NCBI RefSeq assembly: GCF_000196455.1
Contig: NC_014614.1
Coordinates: 203,501 to 267,500 of the forward strand
Length of the DNA stretch: 64,000 nt
From: Acetoanaerobium sticklandii
Lineage (GTDB): Bacteria; Bacillota; Clostridia; Peptostreptococcales; Filifactoraceae
Direction: 5' to 3'
Shown here: positions 34,624-42,327 of the stretch, piece after piece
Numbering within the stretch: the first letter of the stretch is position 1
Layout of the letters: each line of letters starts with the position of its first letter
Notes under the pieces: model-generated
The model's input: the letters and a program-made list of their open reading frames with translations, nothing else
What the model was told of the DNA's origin: nothing
The model's database searches: none
Made by a program: the position numbers and the translations under genes

Positions 34624-35481
34624 ATGTCAATTGAATTTAATCCTATGAGGAGTCTTATTTATGTAGATGTAGTAAAAGAAGACTATAGGCACATGTTAAA
34701 GCATTGGTTATATCGTCATCATATTCCAGATAGCATTTCGCAATTTGGACCCTATGTAACGAAGTATGCATTTTATCCAGCACTTCCAACTCCACCAGAG
34801 GGTGACAGATTTGGAACTATAAGAATGCAGTTAACAGAGCATTACTGGACGGTCAATCCATTTACTAGTAACTTTAAAAATAAAGCATTTACAGAGTTTT
34901 TTCCTATAGACATTTTAAAATGGCAAGGAAATATTCCTGATGACAGTAAGGTGGCTGCTTTGGAAGGAGAAGAAGTAGTTAAACTAGAAGGCGATGATGC
35001 TAGAGCAAGCGGTGGTGACAATGGTTGCCCTCCATTTATCTTTGCATTTGTACCTATTTGCTGGGAAGAAGATTTTAAAGGCTCTCAGCGAACTGTAGAA
35101 GATGGTCCAAATTACCGCTGGCAGTTTGTTATGAAATATCCAGAGGGAGTTACTATGCAAGAAGGAGATAAGTGGTTTTATGAGGAAATGATTCCTAAGT
35201 TCAAAGGTATGCCAGATGTACTTAGAATTTTATCAAGTAAAATCATTCAGCAAGTAAATGGATGTCCGTATCACAGAGTGGTTGAGATGTGGTTTAACTG
35301 TCCATCAGCTTGGTATAGATCAGCTGTAGAAAAAGCAAAAGAAATCAAAAAACCTTCATGGGCAAAATATGATGCGTTTCCATATTTAAAACCGAAGTTT
35401 GAAATTGCAAGCTTATTTTTAACTGATATTGCAGAAAGTGACAATTATAGTCAGTACCGTGGTTATATTACTATGCGCTAA
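34624..35481 (+). CDS. Bacterial chalcone isomerase
   Basis: Closely matches my memory of the Eubacterium ramulus chalcone isomerase: FNPMRSLIYVD, HIPDSISQFGPYVTKYAFYP, GDRFGTIRMQLTEH, PFIFAFVPICWEEDFKG and the end YRGYITMR, with the same length (285 versus about 282). This enzyme opens flavanones to chalcones and also contracts the ring of flavanonols such as taxifolin to auronols. His33 (in HHIPDS) is the reported catalytic histidine. The reported acid Asp79 region (WLVSD in E. ramulus, as I recall) reads WTVNP here, so that Asp is missing, which hints at a different preferred reaction. Plant chalcone isomerases are unrelated. Second gene of operon 2. Confidence 0.85.
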   Translation: MSIEFNPMRSLIYVDVVKEDYRHMLKHWLYRHHIPDSISQFGPYVTKYAFYPALPTPPEGDRFGTIRMQLTEHYWTVNPFTSNFKNKAFTEFFPIDILKWQGNIPDDSKVAALEGEEVVKLEGDDARASGGDNGCPPFIFAFVPICWEEDFKGSQRTVEDGPNYRWQFVMKYPEGVTMQEGDKWFYEEMIPKFKGMPDVLRILSSKIIQQVNGCPYHRVVEMWFNCPSAWYRSAVEKAKEIKKPSWAKYDAFPYLKPKFEIASLFLTDIAESDNYSQYRGYITMR

Positions 35482-35508
35482 ATAAATATTATATGGGGGT
35501 ACGATATT

Positions 35509-35733
35509 ATGAAGCTAAAAATATCTATTACTAACGGAATAATCGGTGGAGCTATCGGTGGGATAATATCTTTTGTTATTAACTATTTCCTAGTGCCTGT
35601 GCCACAAAACGCACTGCAAAATGGATTTGGTAATTTAATAAGCGGCTTAATTAGTGGTTTTCTAGCAGCATTTATTGGATTTATGATTTATCTGTCAAAG
35701 GAAAATAAATCAGATTCAAAAATGATTTCTTAA
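35509..35733 (+). CDS. Small two-helix membrane protein
   Basis: A 74-residue protein with two hydrophobic segments (about residues 8-28 with the glycine-rich GIIGGAIGGIISFVINYF, and 42-64) and a charged C-terminus KENKSDSKM. Not recognised. It sits between chalcone isomerase and a terminator-like hairpin, so its expression follows the flavonoid enzymes. It might help uptake or membrane tethering; nothing in the sequence proves this. Confidence 0.6.
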   Translation: MKLKISITNGIIGGAIGGIISFVINYFLVPVPQNALQNGFGNLISGLISGFLAAFIGFMIYLSKENKSDSKMIS

Positions 35734-35746
35734 ATTAAAAATGATA

Positions 35747-35795
35747 AGAAGGTTATGTTCTAGAATATAAAATTTGGAACATAACCGTCTTTTTT
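35747..35795 (+). terminator. Internal terminator or attenuator in operon 2
   Basis: GGTTATGTTC pairs perfectly with GAACATAACC over a 15-base loop, followed by GTC and six T. It lies only 20 bases before the next gene, whose ribosome site GGAGGG follows the T run, and I see no separate promoter. It should reduce the expression of ptb-iorAB-buk relative to the isomerase genes unless read through. Confidence 0.75.
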
Positions 35796-35814
35796 ATGGA
35801 GGGTAAAAATATAA

Positions 35815-36720
35815 ATGGAATATAAAAGCTTTGATGACTTAATTAAAAAAGTTCAAAACTTAGATTCAATGAAAAAAGTAGCAGTAGTTTCAGCTCAAGA
35901 TGAACACACTTTAGAAGCAGTTTTTAAGGCAAAAAAAGATAATATAGTAGAGCCTATTTTAATAGGAAACAAGAAAAAAATAATAGAGATTCTAAGTGGG
36001 TTACATGAAAGTGTGCTAGAGGAATCTATTATAAATGTAGAAAGTGATTCAGAAGCGGCAGAAAAAGCAGTAGAGCTGATAAATGAAAATAAAGCTGATT
36101 TTATTATGAAGGGTAAAATTCAAACAGCGGATTTATTAAGAGCAGTTGTAAATAAAGAAAATGGACTAAGAACTGGAAAGGTTATGTCACATATAGTTAT
36201 TCATGAAATTCCTACATATCACAAGCTTCTTGCAGTAACAGATGGTGGAATGATGATGTATCCAAGCCTTGATGAGAAAAAGCAGATTTTAGAAAACGCT
36301 GTAAGTACATTTTTAGCACTTGGTTATGAAAATCCCAAAGTAGCTGTATTGGCAGCTGTTGAAACTGTGAATCCTAAAATGCAAGAATCTGTGGATGCAG
36401 ATATGCTTAAAAAATTGAATATAAAAGGTGAAATAAAAAACTGCATAGTAGAAGGGCCTATATCCTATGACTTAACAATGAGCAAGGAATCAGCAAGTAT
36501 TAAAGGCTTTGTGAGCCCTGTAACTGGTGAAGCTGATATTATTGTGGTTCCAAATATAACTGTAGGAAATATTCTAGGAAAGTCTTTAGTGTATTCTGCT
36601 GGAGCAAAAATGGCAGGTTTTATAGTTGGAGCAAAGGTTCCAATAGTTTTAACCTCGAGAGGTTCTACTTCAGAAGAAAAATACTTGTCACTAGCATTAT
36701 CTGCATCAGCAGTAAAATAA
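35815..36720 (+). CDS. ptb: Phosphate butyryltransferase-like acyl-CoA phosphotransacylase
   Basis: Phosphate acetyl/butyryltransferase family: converts an acyl-CoA plus phosphate to an acyl phosphate. Family segments are MKKVAVVSAQDEHTLEAV, DFIMKGKIQTADLLRAV, GLRTGKVMSH, LLAVTDGGMM, GPISYDLTMSKESA and VVPNITVGNILGKSL. Length 301 matches Ptb. It is followed by iorA, iorB, a membrane gene and a butyrate-kinase-like gene, so the likely acyl-CoA is the product of IorAB, an arylacetyl-CoA, rather than butyryl-CoA. Acyl range cannot be read from sequence. ATP would be made in the Buk step. Confidence 0.85.
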   Translation: MEYKSFDDLIKKVQNLDSMKKVAVVSAQDEHTLEAVFKAKKDNIVEPILIGNKKKIIEILSGLHESVLEESIINVESDSEAAEKAVELINENKADFIMKGKIQTADLLRAVVNKENGLRTGKVMSHIVIHEIPTYHKLLAVTDGGMMMYPSLDEKKQILENAVSTFLALGYENPKVAVLAAVETVNPKMQESVDADMLKKLNIKGEIKNCIVEGPISYDLTMSKESASIKGFVSPVTGEADIIVVPNITVGNILGKSLVYSAGAKMAGFIVGAKVPIVLTSRGSTSEEKYLSLALSASAVK

Positions 36721-36743
36721 GATGGAAGGAAAGGTAGAGATAT

Positions 36744-38525
36744 ATGAAAAAATTACTGACAGGAAATGAAGCTATTGCTCGTGGAGCCTGGGAAGCTGGA
36801 GTGAAATTTGCATCTGCATATCCAGGAACTCCAAGTACAGAAATACTTGAAAATACAGCATTATATAAAGAAGATATTTTAGCTGAATGGGCACCAAATG
36901 AAAAAGTCGCACTAGAAGCAGTGATAGGAGCATCTTTTGCTGGAGCAAGAACTTTTGCCGCTATGAAGCATGTGGGAGTAAATGTAGCAGCAGATCCATT
37001 GTTTACATTTTCCTATACAGGAGTAAATGGAGGGATGGTTTTAATTTCTGCTGATGAACCAGGTTATCATTCTTCTCAAAATGAACAAGACAATAGAAAC
37101 TATGCAAAATTTGCAAAAATTCCTATGCTAGAGCCATCAGATAGTCAAGAATCAAAAGATATGATGAAGCTGGCTTTTGAGATAAGTGAAGATTATAACA
37201 CTCCTGTTATGCTTAGAGTAACTACTAGAGTATGTCATTCAAAGAGCATAGTTAAGTGTAGTGATAGACAAGAAGCAGGAATAAAGGAATATTCTAAGGA
37301 TTTAAATAGATATCCAGTACCATCAAATGTTGGCGGGATGAGAAAAAGAGTAGAAGAAAGACTGACAAAGCTACAGGAGTATTCAAATAATACAAAGCTT
37401 AACTTTATTGAGTGGAATAATAAAAAGATTGGAGTAATTGCATCAGGAGCTTGCTACAGATATGCAAAAGAAGTTTTTGGGGATTCAGTTTCTTATTTGA
37501 AATTGGGCTTTACAAATCCTCTTCCTAACGAAAAGCTAGTAGAGTTTTGCAGTGAAGTAGAAAAAATATATGTTATTGAGGAAAATGATTCCTATATAGA
37601 GGACCAAGTTAGAATATTAGGCTTTGATTGCTTAGGAAATAATTTCTTTCCATATACAGGAGAGATGACTCCAGATGTAATCAGAAATACTGTTTATGGC
37701 AAGACAAATGATACTTTAGATTACGATAGTGCCAAGGTAGTTCCAAGACCACCTACACTATGTGCCGGATGTCCTCATAGAGGTTTCTTCTTAGAACTAA
37801 AAAAGAAGAAAAATGTTGTAGTGTCAGGAGATATAGGTTGCTATGGTCTAGGTCATGCTGACCCATATAATGTAGGAGACTGGTGCATAGCTATGGGAGC
37901 AAGCCTAAGCATGGGCCACGGAGCACAGCAAGTTTTCAATATGAAAGAAAACTCAAATACTAGAGTTGTTTCAATGCTCGGAGATTCAACATTCTTTCAT
38001 ACAGGAATGAATTCGCTTTTGGATGTAGTTTATAATTCTAGCAACACTGTCAATGTAATACTGGATAATAGAATTACTGGAATGACTGGACATCAAGAAA
38101 ATCCAGGAACAGGCTATACTTTACAAGGTAAAAAAACTAAAGAAGTTGATATAGAAAAGGTAGTAAGAGCATTTGGCATGGATAATGTAGTAGTGATAGA
38201 TCCTAATGATTTAACTGCGGTCAAAAATGCTCTTGATTGGGCACTTAGCTTAGATGAGCCTTCAGTAATTATCACAAGATGGCCATGCATACTTAAAAAT
38301 CTTTCAATTGAAGATGAAAAAGAGTTTGAGGGAGTTTTTATGAGTAAGTGCAAAGTAGATACAGATAAATGCATTGGGTGTAAAGCGTGTATCAGAACTG
38401 GGTGTCCAGCTATATCATTTGACAAGGATAATAAGAAATCAAGCATAAGCCCAGATTCTTGTGTAGGATGCGAGGTATGTCTTCAAGTATGCCCAGTAAA
38501 AGCTATTGGAAAGGTGGAAGTATAA
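36744..38525 (+). CDS. iorA: Indolepyruvate (arylpyruvate):ferredoxin oxidoreductase, alpha subunit
   Basis: Thiamine-diphosphate enzyme subunit that oxidatively decarboxylates arylpyruvates to arylacetyl-CoA with reduction of ferredoxin. N-terminal pyrimidine-binding domain (GNEAIARGAWEAG, ASAYPGTPSTEI), TPP-binding domain (CAGCPHRGFF, GDIGCYGLG, LGDSTFFHTG) and two C-terminal [4Fe-4S] motifs: CIGCKACIRTGCP and CVGCEVCLQVCP. Length 593 is normal. Usually this enzyme serves aromatic amino acid fermentation; here, in an operon with chalcone isomerase and the Ptb/Buk pair, a hydroxyphenylpyruvate derived from a flavonol is a reasonable substrate. The stop codon is one base from the iorB start. 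Confidence 0.95.
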   Translation: MKKLLTGNEAIARGAWEAGVKFASAYPGTPSTEILENTALYKEDILAEWAPNEKVALEAVIGASFAGARTFAAMKHVGVNVAADPLFTFSYTGVNGGMVLISADEPGYHSSQNEQDNRNYAKFAKIPMLEPSDSQESKDMMKLAFEISEDYNTPVMLRVTTRVCHSKSIVKCSDRQEAGIKEYSKDLNRYPVPSNVGGMRKRVEERLTKLQEYSNNTKLNFIEWNNKKIGVIASGACYRYAKEVFGDSVSYLKLGFTNPLPNEKLVEFCSEVEKIYVIEENDSYIEDQVRILGFDCLGNNFFPYTGEMTPDVIRNTVYGKTNDTLDYDSAKVVPRPPTLCAGCPHRGFFLELKKKKNVVVSGDIGCYGLGHADPYNVGDWCIAMGASLSMGHGAQQVFNMKENSNTRVVSMLGDSTFFHTGMNSLLDVVYNSSNTVNVILDNRITGMTGHQENPGTGYTLQGKKTKEVDIEKVVRAFGMDNVVVIDPNDLTAVKNALDWALSLDEPSVIITRWPCILKNLSIEDEKEFEGVFMSKCKVDTDKCIGCKACIRTGCPAISFDKDNKKSSISPDSCVGCEVCLQVCPVKAIGKVEV

Positions 38526-38526
38526 A

Positions 38527-39096
38527 ATGGTAAAGAGCATTTTGTTGGTAGGAGTAGGTGGCCAAGGCACAATTCTTGCGAGTAAATTACTGACTACTGG
38601 ACTTATGGAAGCAGGCTATGATGTGAAAATGAGCGAAATTCATGGTATGTCACAAAGGGAAGGCTCTGTATCCTCTCAGGTTAGATATGGAGATGAGATT
38701 CAGTCACCAGTGATAGAAATTGGAGGAGCAGATATACTTGTGTCATTTGAAAAAATGGAAGCCTTGAGATGGTTTAAATATTTAAAACCAAATGGAAAAG
38801 TAATTGTAAATGATTATGAAATTGACTCTATGCCTATTCTTTCAGGAAAAGAAGAGTATTCTCAAGGAATAATAGATGAAATTTCAAGTAGAGCTTCGAC
38901 TATAGTTATAGATGCTCAAAAATATGCTCTGCAACTTGGAAATTCAAAGGTAATGAATGTAATTTTGCTTGGAAGCATAATTAAAGCTATGGAGCTTGAA
39001 GCTATAAATTGGGAAAAGATAGTTAGAGATAATGTGAAGCCTCAATTTGTAGAAGTAAATTTAAAAGCAATTGAAGTAGGAATGAATTTATTATAA
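38527..39096 (+). CDS. iorB: Indolepyruvate (arylpyruvate):ferredoxin oxidoreductase, beta subunit
   Basis: Gamma/beta-type subunit of the 2-oxoacid:ferredoxin oxidoreductase family: SILLVGVGGQGTILASKLL is the diagnostic N-terminus, followed by EIHGMSQREGSVSSQVRYG. Length 189. It forms the enzyme with IorA. The ATG at 38527 follows GGAAGT and lies one base after the iorA stop, which suggests coupled translation; the in-frame extension to 38506 would lie inside iorA. Confidence 0.95.
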   Translation: MVKSILLVGVGGQGTILASKLLTTGLMEAGYDVKMSEIHGMSQREGSVSSQVRYGDEIQSPVIEIGGADILVSFEKMEALRWFKYLKPNGKVIVNDYEIDSMPILSGKEEYSQGIIDEISSRASTIVIDAQKYALQLGNSKVMNVILLGSIIKAMELEAINWEKIVRDNVKPQFVEVNLKAIEVGMNLL

Positions 39097-39106
39097 GAGG
39101 TGAAAG

Positions 39107-39763
39107 ATGAAAAAAGGTGATTTTGTATGGATAGCAGCTTTATTGGTTTGGGTGCTTATTTTAGTAGTGCCTTCCTCTAGAGCTTTGTTTATAAGTGTAA
39201 CTGATGCTCACCCTTATGCAGGAGGATTTATAAAGTTTGCTATCTTAGCAAGCATGGGAGACATGCTGGGAATTAGAGTTATAAAAGGTGAGTGGATTGC
39301 TCCGAAAGGCCTTATGTATAAAGCCTTGGTATGGGGAATTATTGGATTAATGGTAACTCTTGTGTTTACAGTTTTTATGGGTGGAGCTGCAGCAGCTCAA
39401 GCATCAGGGAAATTGCCTTTTAATGGTTCAATTTTGGCACAGGCTTTTTTTGGAAGCAGTATTATGAATGTCACTTTTGGCCCTATGATGATGGTATTTC
39501 ACAGGTTCACAGATATGTATATAGATAGCAAATGCGATAATAAAGAAGTTAAAGTTACTATGAGAGAGCTTATTGAAAAGAATGATTGGAATTCTTTAGT
39601 TGAATTTAGTTGGCTTAAAACCTGCCCTTTCTTTTGGATACCTGCCCATACAATAGTTTTTTTACTTCCATCACATTATAGAGTTATTGTATCAGCATTT
39701 TTATCAATAGCTCTTGGCTTGTTGCTTGCTTTTGCGAAAAAGGAGAGTCATAATGAAGTATAA
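39107..39763 (+). CDS. Membrane protein of unknown function (Mpv17-like ending)
   Basis: A 218-residue integral membrane protein with about five hydrophobic segments (about residues 8-25, 40-52, 70-95, 105-130 and 175-212). The C-terminal stretch FFWIPAHTIVFLLPSHYRVI recalls the W-P-Q...F..P..R pattern of Mpv17/PMP22 proteins, but the match is weak. It lies between iorB and the kinase gene and overlaps the latter by 11 bases, so it is made with them. A role in moving an aromatic acid or substrate across the membrane is a guess from position. Confidence 0.65.
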   Translation: MKKGDFVWIAALLVWVLILVVPSSRALFISVTDAHPYAGGFIKFAILASMGDMLGIRVIKGEWIAPKGLMYKALVWGIIGLMVTLVFTVFMGGAAAAQASGKLPFNGSILAQAFFGSSIMNVTFGPMMMVFHRFTDMYIDSKCDNKEVKVTMRELIEKNDWNSLVEFSWLKTCPFFWIPAHTIVFLLPSHYRVIVSAFLSIALGLLLAFAKKESHNEV

Positions 39764-40820
39764 TATTTTAGCTATAAACCCTGGTTCAACATCTACAAAG
39801 TTAGCTTTGTATGAGAATGATAAAGAAATTTTTTGTAATACTTTGGAGCATTCTGCAGAGGAAATTGAGAAATACGATAAAATACAAGATCAATTTGAAA
39901 TGAGAAAAAATCTAGTAATTTCTTCTCTCCTTGAGAAAGGATATGACATTAAAAGCTTATCTGCAGTAGTCGGAAGAGGGGGCATGGTTCCGAAAGTGAA
40001 ATCTGGAGCCTATAAAGTCAATGAAACGATGGTGGATAGACTTAAGTTTAATCCTGTCATAGAACATGCATCGAATTTAGGCGCTTTAATAGCTTATGAA
40101 ATAGCAAACGAGGTAAATATTTCTGCTTATATATATGATTCTGTCAGGGTGGATGAGCTTAACGATGTGGCAAGAATTTCTGGAATGCCTGAAATTTCTA
40201 GAACAAGTACAAGTCATGCTTTGAATTCAAGAGCTATGGCTATGAAAGTAGCTAAAATGAATGGCAAGAAATATTCTGATATGAATTTTGTAGTTGCCCA
40301 TCTTGGTGGAGGAATATCTGTAAGTGTTCATGAAAAAGGAAGAATGGTGGATATTTTAGCAGATGACGAAGGCCCATTTTCGCCTGAACGTGCAGGAAGA
40401 GTGCCCTGTAAAGAGCTAATAGATTTATGTTACTCAGGGGAATTTGATAAAAAAACTATGAACAAAAAATTAAGAGGAAATGGCGGACTTAAAGCTTATC
40501 TAAATACAGTTGATGTAAGAGAAGTTGATGAAATGATTGAAAGAAATGATGAAAAAGCAAAGCTTATTTTAGAAGCGATGGCTTATCAAGTTGCAAAAGG
40601 TATTGGCGATCTTTCGACAGTTGTTGAAGGTAAAGTCGATGCTATTGTACTTACAGGAGGAATCGCTTATTCTAAGAGAATTACAGCTTTGATTAAAAAA
40701 AGAGTAGAGTTTATTGCTCCAGTTGAGATAATGCCAGGAGAAAATGAAATGGAGTCCCTTGCTATGGGAATACTAAGGGTGCTAAAAGGAGAAGAAGAAG
40801 CATCTGAATATAGCGAGTAG
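39753..40820 (+). CDS. buk: Butyrate kinase-like acyl kinase
   Basis: Acetate/butyrate kinase superfamily (ASKHA fold): opens ILAINPGSTSTKLALYEN, with VVGRGGMVPKVKSGAYKVN, YDSVRVDELNDVARISGMPEI-type and HLGGGISVSVHEKGRMVD motifs and VLTGGIAYSKRI near the end. Length 355 equals butyrate kinase. It would convert an acyl phosphate from Ptb to the acid with ATP formation; branched-chain and aryl acids are plausible substrates in this setting. The ATG at 39753 follows AGGAG; the in-frame start at 39714 would lie inside the upstream membrane gene. Last gene of the cluster. Confidence 0.93.
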   Translation: MKYNILAINPGSTSTKLALYENDKEIFCNTLEHSAEEIEKYDKIQDQFEMRKNLVISSLLEKGYDIKSLSAVVGRGGMVPKVKSGAYKVNETMVDRLKFNPVIEHASNLGALIAYEIANEVNISAYIYDSVRVDELNDVARISGMPEISRTSTSHALNSRAMAMKVAKMNGKKYSDMNFVVAHLGGGISVSVHEKGRMVDILADDEGPFSPERAGRVPCKELIDLCYSGEFDKKTMNKKLRGNGGLKAYLNTVDVREVDEMIERNDEKAKLILEAMAYQVAKGIGDLSTVVEGKVDAIVLTGGIAYSKRITALIKKRVEFIAPVEIMPGENEMESLAMGILRVLKGEEEASEYSE

Positions 40821-40852
40821 AAGAACTATAAATAATTATTTAGAGGTATAAA

Positions 40853-40880
40853 TAAAGACGATGCTGATGCATCGTCTTTT
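40853..40880 (+). terminator. Terminator at the end of the catabolic cluster
   Basis: AAAGACGATGC-TGAT-GCATCGTCTTTT. Apart from the loop it is identical to the hairpin after the pilus operon at 26722, so the same terminator brackets the cluster on both sides. Confidence 0.9.
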
Positions 40881-40983
40881 ATAATCTTAAAAAAATAATT
40901 TTTTAAAAGTTTTTCGACTATAATCGAATAAATATTGATAATATTTTTTTTTGTGGGTATACTTCTATTTAGGAGGTGACGTT

Positions 40984-42186
40984 TTGAAAAATAGAGACCT
41001 TTATCTTAATCAACTCATTCAGTTCAAGGATAAAAAATTAATTAAGGTAATCACGGGTTTAAGGCGTTCAGGTAAATCAACCCTACTCTCACTTTTTAAA
41101 AATCATTTGATTACTAGTGGTGTTGATAGAAACCATATTATCCGGATGAACTTTGAGTCATTTGAGTTTGATGAAATTACCAATTACAAGGAACTACATG
41201 AATATATTAATAAGCGCATTCTTGACCCCAATAAACGACATTATATCCTTCTTGATGAAGTCCAGCAGGTATCCTCATGGGAAAGAGTTATTAATTCTTT
41301 CTTTGTCGATGCCAATGTTGACATCTTTATAACTGGGTCAAATGCCTATCTTTTGTCTTCTGAACTGTCTACATTGCTATCTGGTAGGTACGTTGAGATT
41401 AAAATGCAGCCTTTATCGTTTAAAGAGTATTTAGAGTTCTTAGACTCAGATAAAGAAATGAGTCTTCAAGAGAAATTTAATCAATACCTAGAGTACGGAG
41501 GTCTTCCAACTATAGTTGAACTATTAGATAATCCTGATACGATTGGTCCTTTCCTAGAAGGCATATATAATACTGTGCTTATGAAGGATGTTATAGAGCG
41601 AAATGGAGTTAGGGATGCAGCCCTTCTTGAAAGCATTTTGAAATTTATTGCTGCTAATATTGGCAGTATCGTCTCCACTAAAAAAATAAGTGACTATCTC
41701 ACCAGTAGTGGAAGGAAAACAACGAGTGACACGATTGATAATTATATGAAGATGCTTGAAAACGCATTTATTATATACAAGGCAAACAGATATGATCTAA
41801 AAGGAAAGATGTTTCTAAAAACCCTAGAAAAGTATTACATCGTAGATATAGGTATCCGCAATAAACTGATTGGCCTACGTAATACAGATTATGGTCATGT
41901 TTTAGAAAACATAGTTTATCTAGAACTATTAAGACGGGGCTATGAGGTGACTATTGGAAAAATAGGCTCGTTAGAAGTTGATTTTGTAGCCTCAAAACCA
42001 AAAGAAAAAATCTACTATCAAGTTTCAGCTACAATCATGGATGAGAAAACGAGAGAGCGAGAACTTAGACCTCTAGAATCTATTTCAGATAACTATCCAA
42101 AATATATTTTGACCATGGACAAAACGGTCTTTAACGACTACTCTGGGATTAGGGTTAAAAATATCATAGACTTTTTGCTCGAGTAG
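40984..42186 (+). CDS. AAA_14/DUF4143-type ATPase
   Basis: An ATPase of the AAA_14 plus DUF4143 type: Walker A GLRRSGKST (about 23-31), Walker B YILLDEVQQV, sensor DIFITGSNAYLLS, the conserved RYVEIKMQPLSFKEY, and the C-terminal DUF4143 part ending with nuclease-like EVDFVASKPKEKIYYQVS. Length 400. Function of the family is unclear. Start TTG at 40984 with a perfect AGGAGGTGA site; upstream codons from 40951 have none. Arginine codon use differs from neighbours: about eight of twenty are CGN, while flanking genes use almost only AGA/AGG. Together with its isolated position this suggests recent horizontal gain. Confidence 0.85.
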   Translation: MKNRDLYLNQLIQFKDKKLIKVITGLRRSGKSTLLSLFKNHLITSGVDRNHIIRMNFESFEFDEITNYKELHEYINKRILDPNKRHYILLDEVQQVSSWERVINSFFVDANVDIFITGSNAYLLSSELSTLLSGRYVEIKMQPLSFKEYLEFLDSDKEMSLQEKFNQYLEYGGLPTIVELLDNPDTIGPFLEGIYNTVLMKDVIERNGVRDAALLESILKFIAANIGSIVSTKKISDYLTSSGRKTTSDTIDNYMKMLENAFIIYKANRYDLKGKMFLKTLEKYYIVDIGIRNKLIGLRNTDYGHVLENIVYLELLRRGYEVTIGKIGSLEVDFVASKPKEKIYYQVSATIMDEKTRERELRPLESISDNYPKYILTMDKTVFNDYSGIRVKNIIDFLLE

Positions 42187-42240
42187 TGTAAGTAAGAAAG
42201 GGACATTTGTTATATATGTGCTGAATTTTACGCTTAAATT

Positions 42241-42273
42241 AAAAAAGACGCTGAATCCACAGCGTCTTTTTTT
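42241..42273. terminator. Bidirectional terminator
   Basis: AAAAAAGACGCTG and CAGCGTCTTTTTT pair around AATCCA. It separates the convergent ATPase and transglycosylase genes, with A and T runs on both sides. Confidence 0.9.
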
Positions 42274-42327
42274 GCCCTTTAAAAATTAAAACAATCAATT
42301 AAAAACAAAAAACTTTTTACACGATTT

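Noticed and set aside
34624..35481. EthD-like or general dimeric alpha-beta barrel protein
   Set aside because: The many exact segments shared with E. ramulus chalcone isomerase over the whole length give a much more specific assignment.
35815..40820. Ptb-Buk as a normal butyrate-forming pair
   Set aside because: Not excluded enzymatically, but the genes enclose iorAB and there are no butyryl-CoA-forming genes nearby; the arylacetate role is more consistent with position.
40984..42186. Toxin-antitoxin or defence system
   Set aside because: Single ATPase gene without a partner gene; nothing in the sequence supports a defence function.
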